Assembly: GCA_029204225.1 (NCBI GenBank) | Contig: CM055093.1 | Location: forward strand, 26,819,566-26,883,565 | Length of the DNA stretch: 64,000 bases | DNA from: Diphasiastrum complanatum | Taxonomy: Eukaryota > Streptophyta > Lycopodiopsida > Lycopodiales > Lycopodiaceae | Direction of reading: 5' to 3' | Shown here: positions 1-10,762 of the stretch, piece after piece | How positions within the stretch are numbered: position 1 is the stretch's first letter | How the letters are laid out: the number at the start of each line of letters is the position of its first letter | Translations under genes and position numbers: made by a program | The notes under the pieces: model-generated | The model's database searches: none | What the model was told of the DNA's origin: nothing | What the model saw: only the letters and a program-made list of their open reading frames with translations

Positions 1-31
1 TGAAACAGGAGAGGATACCCATTTGCCTTAC

Positions 32-256
32 CTCCACAGGTTGAGCTGCCAATGAGAAATCAACATGAGATATATCTCCTCGAGAATGAAGTCTATATGG
101 CTTAAGTGGAGTTCCTGGAACACTAGGGCGTGGATTATATTCGCTCTCCTTTTTGACATCTGCCAACACAGATTGGGCAGGGACATTTTCAACCAGTCCT
201 GATGCACCTTTGCGACTTTGTCTTGCAGCTGCTGCAGTAGGGATTCGCCATACCTC
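32..256 (-). CDS. SAB: SABRE-like protein, exon h (last exon in window)
   Basis: Seventy-five open codons on the minus strand between an acceptor (CATAAG before 256) and a donor (GTAAGG after 32). The exon opens with EVWRIPT and continues with a basic, low-complexity stretch (ARQSRKG) and LKPYRLHSRGDISHVDF. It follows exon 549-650 in phase 0. In the plant SABRE/KIP/APT1 family the segment after FFPEE...Q begins EVWK and is then basic, as here. SABRE proteins are very large and belong with the FMP27/Hobbit/BLTP2 bridge-like lipid-transfer proteins at ER-membrane contacts; in plants they affect cell expansion and division-plane placement. The gene continues left of the window. Identification rests on remembered family sequence, not on a search. 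Confidence 0.85.
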
Positions 257-548
257 CTTATGAAAATGTTTCAAAATGTCCAATAAGAAATATCTCAGTT
301 GTTTAAAAATCAAATGAGAACCTCCTTAGACTCTTAAAAAGTCATCCTACATAAACTTGCTTAAGTTATTATTCCAGTCAAGTCATAAAAACCTTTTACA
401 TAACACAGCCAGAATGCTTAAGCAAGCTTCTTTCAATCAATATAATAAATAAGATACAAATTGCAAAAGCTTAAATCTGCTCAAATGAAATCATCACATA
501 GAAACCCCAAACATTTGAATGTTCAAATTCCAATCAACCGATGGGTAC

Positions 549-650
549 CTGTCGCTTTTGTGAGTCATTTCCTTCTTCTGGGAAAAAGTATTCCCACATC
601 ATGGTGTACATTATTTCTGTCAAATGAATCTTTAAAGGATAAATCTCAAC
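549..650 (-). CDS. SAB: SABRE-like protein, exon g
   Basis: Thirty-four open codons between TTGAACAG (acceptor, ends at 651) and GTACCC (donor, starts at 548), phase 0 on both sides. The residues VEIYPLKIHLTE, MMWEYFFPEE and DSQKRQ are the most recognisable block of the plant SABRE family (KIP/APT1 in pollen tubes, SABRE/HPS4 in Arabidopsis). It lies 292 bp upstream of exon 32-256, the shortest intron seen in this gene. The match is strong enough to anchor the whole gene model; the other exons were found by searching for the expected neighbouring segments and each fits in phase. Confidence 0.93.
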
Positions 651-3600
651 CTGTTCAAAAAGAGCATTGAAAAAGAACACAGTTAATTGGAAGCATGAAC
701 AGAAATTACATAGAATTAGCACTATTGCGATTATTCAACACAAACTCACTAGGATGCAGCTAGCAAAACACAGATCTGGCACCTCACTGACATGCCACCT
801 ACTGAGAGGAATTTTGTGATCAAAACACTTTTTGACACATGGAGGCTTCTGAATGGACAATGCTATTGGTACCACTGTCAAAGCTAGACTTATATTTTCA
901 CTTCTAGGGAGGTTCTTTTGTTTTTGCTATAATCACTCTACCTTGAGAATTAAGGATTTTGTAGTCAAGGATGTCATATCTCTTGGTTTCTAGATTAGGC
1001 TTCAAATTTCACCATAGAGAAACTCGACTTTGTTTTTTTGCAGTATTCCTTGTAGTTTGATGCTAATTTGTTAGTGCGTAGAGCTATGTAGTCTATGTGA
1101 TACTACTTTTTGGGAAGAAGCACTTTGGGTTCCCATTTGGTGTCTAACATAACCTATACTCTCGTTAGTTTTATGTAAAAAGGTTGTTCTCACTATCTCT
1201 TCATACAAGAGATAATCTTAATGCATGCATATAGATCATTCATTTAGTAACTTCTAGCAGAGAAAATTGGGTACAACATGGGATCATATTGTTAATGATT
1301 GGAATCAAATGCAACCTCTCCCTTCCCACTTCGTACATGCTTGAATGTAGCAATGATTGCGACTACTTGCACAGGATGGCATTTGAAAAGGCTAACTTGG
1401 ACAAACACAATGCTCAGGGTTCAGCAAACCTCTCTAGGAAATATTTTTTAGTTCACAAACTCAAGAGATTAGTACCTCCAAGATACCTCAATAGCGACTA
1501 ACTCCAATGCATACCAAGTCAATTGAGAATTATTCCCACACAATTGTTATTTCCTTAATGTGCATAGTTGGTATTAGGCCTAGCGTATACCATTGGGTAG
1601 ACGTTAACCCAAAATGGTTAGACACCCCCAAGTTATCCTTATAGATGATACTTGGGTAGCAAGAGCATGAGAGAACAATTGATCGTCGACACTCACAATA
1701 TAGCGACACAGGCAGGGTGAGGATGTGGATATACTCTCCCAAACCCTAGACTCCATAGCGGTAGGCTGCTCCATCTCTAAGTTGGTTGTAGGCTGCCGTG
1801 GGATTCCTTCTTCGAACTGTTGGCTGCAAGCTCTCAACAGACGCTAGATCATGACTCGTGGGTTGGAAACTAGGAATACTTCAGATCAGGGATCTGAAAT
1901 ATTCAAAGAGATAGAAGGTAAGAATGGTTCACAAAAGCGATCACGAGAAGCTGCAGACTACTATGCTCATCAAGCTAGGCTATGCCGAATATACTTGGGG
2001 AGACACTTAGATAGCAAAAGCATTTATGTATTGGCAAGCTGTTGGGGTCAAGTTCAATCGTTAATTGGACTTGGTAGTGATTTCTCAAACTTTCCATTTT
2101 CCAACAAGTTGCTGAAAATCTAAGAGATTCTGATTGTTCCTTGAATTTGGTGTCGTAGTAGTGAATAGTTCCGGTAAATTTGAGGCTCGGAAGTTAGCCA
2201 TGTTATGAGACCTTGCTGGAAATGAGTTGAATAAAAGTAATTCCTAAAACTGTTTGTTGGCCATTGATATGCTTAATCGACATGCATTTACCGTAGTGGG
2301 CATTTTTCTGCTATCAAAAAACGCAATGGTAAATTTGTTTTACTTGTTGTATTAGCAATAGCCCCGAAATGACCGCTGCAAAGGGTTGGATATGGATTGC
2401 ATGCTATCAAACTATGAAATGTGAATTAGAATGGATTAAAACTTGCTAGGAAACTTAAAAACCCTAAAGAAACTAGGTGTAGAAGTAATAAAGATGTGAA
2501 GTCCAATGGAAGTGGCTCTTTGAGCTTGCAAATTGTGCTTCTGGCTTTCAATTGCTTCGCCATAAGTGGTTTTTGTGTGTGTGTGGGATTCTGATATTGC
2601 AGCATACAAAAAACATTCAAACCAAGATTACTAGAATTGGACCTGACATCTTTTGAAATTGAACCTGAAACTATTGGAATACAATGGGTTTCCAGTAGTT
2701 TCAGGTTCAATTCCAGAAAATGTCAGTCCAATTTCAATAGTAAAATATTTGTGGGAAGTAAAATAAATAAATATTTGCAAATCGCGATTCGGACCACGAT
2801 CATGAATTGCAATTCAGAATCGCAGCGCAACTATGCTCCCAACCTAAAAATGCAAAAATCATTCATTTCTACAATCTTTGGGATTATTGTATTTTAGAAG
2901 ACTTTTGTGTGGCTTACGGGTTGATTTCATTCTTCTAAAATTTCAATGAGAAAAGAACTCGCTAATGTGAACCTTTCTCCTCATCTAAAGAACTGAATTC
3001 ACATTGAAGAAATAGCCTAAACACATTGACTCAACCCTTTAGATTTCCATCTTTCCATTAATTTGAGTATCTTGCAAGGTTACTTGCATTTTCAATTTAT
3101 CATAAATGCAGGTTGTTCAACTAATGTCATATATGCATGGAGAATACCTTTCTGCTCAAAAAATTTAAATGGCAGATTGGCTATAAATGTTACAACTGAG
3201 GAAATAGTGCCATTGTGTGCGTGATGTCAAACAATACCACATCTCATTTATCAAATATTTGGCCTTTCTAGTGCAAGGGCTTTCTAGTCAATTGCCAGGT
3301 CAAGGGCATTGGCTCCAAAGCACAAGAATGACAACCGACACATTCAAACTCAAGGCCCAACAAAATTTTAGAGCAGCCCTTGCCTCCTTGAGATTTAATT
3401 GATAGTATTGAATCATCACAGACAGGCTGTACTTATCTACCTACTAGGCTTTGTGTCAAACAATCCAAATGCACCTTTTTAATGTCAAGAATTAAGTTTC
3501 TTTCATGCCATCCCATCTTGGCCAATACCCACTATTGCTTATGATATCCATATGGTTTTACACCTTACTACTCATCTTCAGAATTTCCACTTTGCTATCC

Positions 3601-4713
3601 TGCTCTTTAGCAGAATGTATCCTTGACGGTCTAGTCTAACGGTACTGCTAATGTGTGCTGATCAATCAATCACCCCTCAGGGTAGTATAATGTACATCTG
3701 TCCCATGAGATTCAGCTGGAAGTTCAAGAAGTAGGATAAAGTTTTGCTTCCAAGAATTTCAAGAAAACAAAAAATTCTTGACATTTATCCAAGAAACCAT
3801 GAAAAGCAATTCAAATCCAGCATGGCTTAAATGAAAGCTATAAACACTCAAGATCAGATCAAAGTGGATAATAGACAAATTTACAAAAGATTAACATCAG
3901 ACTCTGTTTTAATGTTTCCAAGAAAGCAATCAATTCTTCCAAGAATCAGCTGAAACTTGCAACATTCCATTTCAGATTCATTCATCATCAAATTAAACAT
4001 TGATTGAAAACAAGAAACAACACAAATTAGATATTTCTTTGTGATTATACATGCAAAATCAAAGTTGAATTTAATGATAATTGTGCTTGACTACTCATTA
4101 GGAGTTTCATGGCATAGATAGCTAAAAGTTCCGCAAACGATAATGTGCTTAGGCTCCAAAAATCAAGCTGAACCCACAACAAGCATCTTACAATAACTCC
4201 AAAGATGCCTTGAGCTTGAGAGGCTAGGAGTGAGACTCTTCTTGTTCGCCTCTCTAGAAAGAGGATGGTGGCCTTAGGACTTTAATTTCTAGGTTAAAAT
4301 TGCATTTATTTCCTTGAAAAGTCCTAGTCTAATTTATTGCAAATGTTATTTAGATCAACTATTATGGTATCAACAAATCAAAATTTGATGCTACATATAT
4401 CCTATGAGATTTTTTTCACTTACTACAAACACACAATGCTTTCTCTAATTGCTCCTTTTGTTGAAAGCAAAGTTCCAGGTGCCGTGGTAATTTTATCAGG
4501 AATTTTGAATGGTTGAAACTAACATTGCGAGTAGATTATCATGAATTTTGAATGGTTGCCAAGAATCTCAATGCATGCTCCTTCCACCATTCTTCATGTA
4601 GCTTGAAGGATATCACATTTACTCTTGCACCGTCACTGATTGTTGCCTATATACACAAACTTATCTTCCATTATGCCCCAGCATAAACTATTCAGAAAAG
4701 TTGACCTTATGCC
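651..4713. other. Left part of a 5.3-kb SABRE intron, no gene seen
   Basis: AT-rich intron sequence between exons 549-650 and 5906-5978 (intron 651-5905). Short open frames on both strands match no family I recognise and sit beside frequent stops. The only clear structure here is the foldback repeat at 2631-2740. A small GC-richer patch near 1560-1860 has no assignable identity. The remainder of the intron is the solo LTR at 4719-5197 and plain AT-rich sequence from 5203 to 5905. Confidence 0.7.
2631..2740. repeat. Imperfect foldback (inverted repeat), about 48-bp arms
   Basis: The left arm (2631-2678) is the reverse complement of the right arm (2691-2740) with a few mismatches; the shared core is GAACCTGAAACTA / TAGTTTCAGGTTC. 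The loop is about 12 nt. RNA from either strand would form a long hairpin. It could be a small foldback/MITE-type element or a precursor of small RNAs; no coding or transposase sequence is attached. Confidence 0.75.
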
Positions 4714-5202
4714 CTGGGTGTCACAAGCTAGTCTCTTCAAGCTTGTGAATCCTAGAAGCCGGTGTGTAGAATGAACCTCCGAACAATAGGCACCCCCTCT
4801 TTGAGTCCTTCTACCTGCTATTCCCGTTAGCTGGCACATGGCATCCACCTGTGGGTGATCAGTCCATATGGCACGCATGGCCCCTATGACCTGTGAATAC
4901 TGAGTGACTCATAGGGTACCACCCCCGTGCCCCGCCAAAGACCTGTGACCCTCTTGGTCACCCCGACTACTTGCTGGCTAGCATCTCGTCACTGACGGCT
5001 AGGGTCCCGACGGTCAAGACACACTGCATCTCTGACAACTTGTCAGGCGGCCACACCGGGTCACTACTCGTGACGCACCGGTCCCAACTTGGGACAGATG
5101 TCCTCCTCGGTCACCGGCCCTTGCCAATACTTGGCCTCAGGCCCTCTGGTGATTGGCCGTGCCAAGGTCATGATAGAGTCGTAACTTGACTCTAACACTG
5201 GG
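4714..5202 (-). mobile_element. Solo LTR of a Ty3/gypsy-type element with target duplication
   Basis: An LTR-like block at 4719-5197 (479 bp) begins TGTCACAAGC and ends TCTAACA. It is flanked by a perfect 5-bp direct repeat, CTGGG, at 4714-4718 and 5198-5202. The first bases and the ending resemble the LTR of the gypsy element at 14634-19688 (begins TGTCACAATCC, ends CCTAACA), so it probably belongs to a related family in the minus orientation. It is GC-richer than its surroundings and has no internal coding region. This is the expected product of LTR-LTR recombination inside a SABRE intron. Confidence 0.85.
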
Positions 5203-5905
5203 ACCCTAATGTCAAATCAAGCTTTGTATACCTTAAACATGAACTTACCATTCCCATTGTTATATGCTTTCCCAATTTTGAAAAGCGCGCCATTGTTGAG
5301 ACTTATGCTAGTAATGTGGGATTAGGAACCACTTTACACCAAAAAGATGAATTCATCACTTATGAGTCTTGCCAACTTTGCCATTGTCACTTACGAGTCT
5401 CAACGAAATGGTACACTAACATGATTGATGAAAGCTGAGTGATACATGAAATGGGTGAATCAAGCAAAGAAGTTGCCAAGACCAACATGAATAAGACAAA
5501 TATCACACCAATAAGATCAAATTTTATTTACTGAAATGAAAAAAATATTAAATCTATAATGATAAATTTCTATTTGATGTGTGCGTGACAATATTGATAT
5601 TTTAATGTATGTACTATGTTCATGTATCTATAAGATCTTTTCCTTCATAGCCAACCAAGCGTCAATGTTTCGCTCATTTTTTTCCACAAAGCATAAAAGC
5701 TTGTCATGTTATTGTCAGTATCTCTATCAAGTCATTATAAGAGCCTATGTCTATGGTATTCCTTGTGTACCAAATTCCAAGAATGTATTCTCTATCATGA
5801 ATGTTTTATAATTCCACAAAAGTACATGATGTCATGCAAACTAGTCTGGAGCAACACAATGTAACTATTTAACAATATTGAAAAAAAAAGCTTTGGCAAG
5901 CACAC

Positions 5906-5978
5906 CTCAAATAATTCTAATGGAGAACTTCCTTCCTTTTGAGCACCTTGTTTTGCATCCACGCGAAGCATCACGTTT
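5906..5978 (-). CDS. SAB: SABRE-like protein, exon f
   Basis: A 73-bp exon: one base completing an Arg codon split across the intron (AG|A), then 24 codons containing NVMLRVDAKQG and SPLELFE, then donor GTGTGC. The acceptor is GGATGTAG before 5978. The family has a VMLRVDAKQGAP...SPLELF segment directly before VEIYPLK, so this small exon links 35750-35889 to 549-650. The 29.8-kb intron before it must be removed to keep the reading frame. Phase agreement on both sides makes the call strong despite the short length. Confidence 0.92.
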
Positions 5979-8385
5979 CTACATCCAACATACAAAGCAA
6001 TAGAAAGCCCTATATAAAAAAAAGCAAGCAACTAATATTTATATCATCACAAAGATTCCTACGAGTTTTGAAAATCATTCGCATCAAACACAACAAAAAA
6101 AATACTTAAACCTTATAATAAAGCTATGCAAATGTGATTAGGGCTTATCATGATATGATGTTTAGTAGGGCCTTGTTGATTCATCTAGAGCCGCAAAGTA
6201 TGAATTTCTTATATCAAATCCATTTATAATTTTTCCATTCAAACACATAGAGGACCTAGCATGTAATATCATGGATTATTTTGTAGGTTACACATCAAAA
6301 AAGAAAAAAATTTGATGTAACCAACTATAGATGCATGCAAGGTGTAAACTCTTTAGTCAACACATGCAAAGCCGATAAACACTGATGCATGCACATGCAT
6401 GACTGATGCATGGATGCACTAGACAATGATCCAATAGTCATATAAAAATGCCAATATGAAGGAAGGCTATTGAAGATACCATAAAGCTCACACCACACTC
6501 CCCATCACAATACATTTGTGAGAGGTACAAATAGCGAGACCATGTAATGAAACCATCATGTTGGCAGTTGCATTCAGGTGCGGCAATCGTTTATCCCAAC
6601 TCTTAACCTACATCTCACACCTAAAGCAAGAAAACAGAATGGAAACAGTCATCACACACAACAAAATCAACATGCACTACTTAATAGATGCATGAATGGG
6701 AGGATGTAGGTTGCAACAGCAAATTGATCACTCATGGCTACTTCAACAGTTGAAATGCACAGCATGCAACACGAACTTTGAGCTTGAAGAGGAAGGGACT
6801 CCCACCTCACCTCCCCAAATACTGCAAACTATACATCTAGCACTAGAGAGTACCCATAAGGAAATGAAAGAAAAGAAACTACACCCACTTATCAATCGCA
6901 TCCCCATGAGAATAGGTGTTGAACTTCCTCCTTGTTGTCGGCCACTCCGCGCTTGGAGATGGAACGTTCCACAAAGACAGGGTTTGAATGATATTAGGAA
7001 TGCTTCTTTTCTAGCAAGGCGTTTTTCACTTAATCATCAAAGTGTGCCTATGGTCCATTGGGTCACAAGACCCTCCTTCTTGGAATGTTAGACTCTTCCT
7101 TGCTTATTGGCAAATTCTACCAACCAATTTCAGGCCCCTTACAAATAGCCCCTACAATTTCCCAACAAGTCCTACATATCAAACACAAGATCTTCAATTG
7201 CTTCATTCTTGAAAGAAGGAAGACCAAACAACACAAGAGGATTTAGATTCCATCCCAAAAACAACCATAAATGGAAACATCTTATTCCTAGTATGTCTAT
7301 CATTATTAATAGTAAACTTCAAATAAAGAAATCATTCCCATCGAGTCTACTGTTAGGGTACATAAAATCTTAACATATCTTCCACTATTTGGTTAACCCT
7401 ATTTGTTTGTGCTTCAAAATGATCCCCATTGCTGAATTAAATCCAATTCCAACACCCTTGAAGAAATCATGCCATAAAGTGCCAAAAATCTTGAATCTCA
7501 TTGTTGATCATTTCTCTTGGTAAGCCAAAATTAAGGAATATAAACTCCAAATAGGCTCTAGCCACACCTACATCATTCGATAATTGAATGTACATAGCAA
7601 ACTTACTGAGCTGATCAACAACCACACATCATCGCTCAAGCTACTTAACCATACATGCAAGATGGTTTATGACATACATCGATATGTTTTCCCATCTTTC
7701 TTTTGGTACAAGAAAAGAATGAAGTAAACCATAATTCCTCTATGATACACCTTGATACTTTGACAAAGGATCTGACAACAGAGAGTACGTCATTTTTCAT
7801 ACCTTTTCATCCAAACAGCAATTTGGCCAAGTAAGAAGTTTTCTTCTCTACCACACGACCCATTGAAGGGCTATCATGCATCCCTTATATGATGTTACTC
7901 GTCAAAGTAATATTATTAGGATTATAAATCTTGTTGTCCAAATATCAAATCCAGCTTCAAACCTCATAGGAACATCTAGTTTCAGTCTTTCAAACCACTT
8001 AATCAACTCCAAAATTATAGATGTCTTCTCCTGAACCTACTACATTGATTCACTTTCCACATCAGAAATAAAATTCACTATCTCAACCCTAGATAAAGCA
8101 TCTACAATAGGATTATTGGCACCCTTCCTAGAAACAATATTGTAAAAAAAACTCCTACAAGAAATCTAGTCATGTAGTCTAAAGGGGACTGATCGCTACT
8201 TGTAGCTCTTCACAAAATTCAATCATTCATGATCAATAAAGAGTTTAATTAATCTTCCACAATGTAGACATGCAATATGGCCAAAAGCTCCTACTCATGG
8301 ATAGAATAACTCCTGGCAAAATGCATCTTTATAAGTTCATGCAAAAATAGAAAACCATTCCCACGATTGGACTGATCTCAGATTA

Positions 8386-8775
8386 ATGTCCCGTAAGGAG
8401 GTCAGTAGGCCTATCTCGACTCGTAAATTAACTAGGGCTATGAGGAGTGGGGCCCTCATGGTACTAAAGTCATAATTAATGGTTTAGAGGCCTAAAACTC
8501 ATGATGGTGGATTTGCATGGTATTAGCAGTGACTCATAGGGGGAGTGGCTAATGTGGCCCAGTTAGGCTGTTGAGGTATCACAGTCCCCTCCTAGTGAGG
8601 TGGAGCCTTGGAGGGTATAAGTAGACCCATAAACCTCCCTTGGAGGGAGCTTGATCTTGTGTGAAGTTGCTACATGTTGCTAGTGTGAGTGACATCTCTC
8701 CCTTAGAGTCTTTGTTGGTCCATAGCTTGGGGGCTAGATCCGTTTGATCTAGATTGATTGCGTAGGCTATAGCCA
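8386..8775 (+). mobile_element. Possible LTR fragment
   Basis: GC-richer block starting TGTCCCGTAAGG inside the eroded gypsy, with a TATA-like GGTATAAGTAG near 8617 in the plus orientation, as in plant LTR promoters. The hAT-like element at 8784-9210 cuts it off. No matching second LTR or target duplication was found, so this is only a suggestion. Confidence 0.3.
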
Positions 8776-8783
8776 CCATCCAT

Positions 8784-9210
8784 CGTAGTTGCCAGGGACC
8801 GGGAACGTGCCCCTAGGAACAGGAACGTTTTCGAGAACTTGGGAACGTGGGAACGCCATGTCATTAAATATAAGTTTGAAACAGTGCTTAGGAAAACCGG
8901 CAAAATGCATGAATGGAACCAGCCTTATTTCTCAAAAACGAGTACCTTGATACTTTTGATGGGTTTTTATATAGGCATATGAACCCTTTTATGGGTAACA
9001 ATCAACAAAAACTTGAGAAGCTCCACAAAAAACAGGTTTTATTAAAAGATTTTGCTTTTGCTACTTGGGAACACATTCCCGCCCTTGGGAACGTGTTCCC
9101 ACTACTATGGGAACGTTCCCACCTAGGAATGCGTTCCCGGGAACGCCTGGTAGGTGGGAACGTGGGAAACGAGTTCCCAGGGGGTGGGAACACATTCCCT
9201 GGTAACTATG
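8784..9210. mobile_element. Non-autonomous hAT-like element with 8-bp target duplication
   Basis: A 427-bp element with near-perfect terminal inverted repeats: CGTAGTTGCCAGGGA at the left, and the reverse complement of the right end reads CATAGTTACCAGGGA. It is flanked by the perfect 8-bp direct repeat CCATCCAT (8776-8783 and 9211-9218). An 8-bp duplication with CA...TG-type ends is typical of the hAT superfamily. The interior has no transposase. It is packed with GGGAACG and GGGAACGTTCCC-like palindromes near both ends, consistent with dense subterminal binding sites. Confidence 0.88.
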
Positions 9211-10649
9211 CCATCCATTCCCTGTGTTTGGTTTGTTTGGCATCCTAGTTTGGATCCTTGGAGGTATTAAAAATAACAATCTAAATATGGTGGAAAAGCA
9301 AGCATTTCCTTTCACGTTTCAAAGCATTGCTAGTGTAAAGCTACTTGCCACTCAAACTTCTAGTTTTTCTTGAGAAGTTCAATTATAGTTTCTTAGAGAA
9401 TAATAGCTGATTAAACCAAGGAAAGTCCTCAAATAAGATCTTTACAAACAAGCCACTCTCGAAGGATACAGTCCAATGCCATTTTGGACATCATATGACC
9501 AAGATACTCTACCTTTTCCTTGAAGAAGTCACACTTACAAATCTTGGCAAATATGATCTGATAAATAAGTTTCTCAAATATTTTCCTTAAAAATGTCAAG
9601 TGCTCACTATACTCCATTCATCAACTTCATGTATAGTTGGGGAAATAGTCGACAAACCAAATAAAAAAAAACAGTATAATCACAATATCCTTAGTTCACA
9701 AGCAACCTTAACAATCTCAACCTCTGATAACTACTTCTAAGGTCAATCTTTAAGGAATAGTTTGATTTTCACAACCTATCATCAATCTTGAGCATAGGAT
9801 ACTTCTTCTTAGAAGGAGCTTTGTTAAGAGCATGGTAATCTATGCATATCTACATAGTTCCATCCTTTTTCTTCACTATAAGATAATGTTATCAAGGAGG
9901 TGATTTACTAGGTCTAAGGAAGCCCTTTTCTAATTCTTTGATCTTCCTCTTGACTTCTTCCAGCCTCAACCTATAAAGATTTTAGATAATGTACAAAATA
10001 TCAAGCTCCAAATTAAATGCATGCTCTAAACCGTTAGAAGGGGGAACAACATGAGACAACTCTTCAAGGAAAACACCAAAAAATTCAAACAATTAGAGAC
10101 TTCTAGCTGATAAACAAAACTCGCAAAGGCAGGAGATTAATTAGCTCATACCAATTTCTTGGCTCCCAAAGTAGACACTTCTCATGTTAGTGCAATATGT
10201 GGACTTCTTGATAGAAAAATATCCTTTCCATTCTACAAAATTGTTACTACTATATAGAGCATCTACTTGATTAGCATGTTGCAGCCATTCGATTCCAAAC
10301 ACAACTTAAGACCTAAATTCATCAAGTCAGAAGGAAGTACATCCTAGTATCTCCCAATGGAAAATCTCAAAACCAACACACAAGCTTCTCAAACCTAGCT
10401 ATCATGAGGAGAAGAGGCCCCTTGGTCAAGAAAAATTGAGACATCTTCCATCCTAGACTTTACCCAAGAGCCAAAGAGCTTTACCTTCAAACACTTTACT
10501 TAGAAATTTCAATTGTCACAAAGGCTACTCCATCTTTTGGAAGCATGTTTTCATAGTATTCTCAATATTCACAAACTTATGGGATACCACTTCTTACATC
10601 CTCCAATTCTATAGGTGGATTTGCACGAAAAAGTAATTTTAACTTGCTA

Positions 10650-10762
10650 GTATTTGCTTGTTTTTTTATAGATGATTGAGCTTTAAGCTCCTATGTACAC
10701 ACTTGACATGTACCTTTTCTTAGTCCTATGTACCTTAGGGTATTCAAGGACATTAATAAATC
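10650..10762 (+). mobile_element. 3' tail of an older LINE copy
   Basis: Matches the end of the type-A LINE 3' UTR seen at 25590-25676: ACTTGACATGTAC, then a hairpin (10730-10743, stem GTACC/GGTAT, loop TTAG), then GGACATTAATAAA and a short pyrimidine run TCTTTCTT. LINE ORF2 sequence starts immediately afterwards, so this is the first junction of the head-to-tail array. The rest of this copy is missing. Confidence 0.8.

Larger units (their letters stand above)
7360..10600 (-). pseudogene. Eroded Ty3/gypsy polyprotein in pieces
   Basis: Minus-strand translation gives scattered, stop-ridden pieces of a gypsy pol in correct order. A reverse-transcriptase substrate-binding piece lies near 9780-9900 (DGT, CIDYHALNK). 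An RT thumb piece lies at 9429-9617 (FAKICKCDFF, EYLGHMMSK). The RNase H end is near 8050-8140 (VDALSRVE). The integrase lies near 7360-7660 (VVVDQLSKFAMY, LPREMINNE, then NQIVEDMLR). Non-gypsy sequence at 8386-9360, including a hAT-like element, interrupts it. No LTRs were found. The many stops make this one of the oldest insertions in the window. Confidence 0.7.

Noticed and set aside
6696-7091. 131-codon open frame on the plus strand
   Set aside because: No recognisable domain, no splice context, lies next to an eroded gypsy; could be chance.
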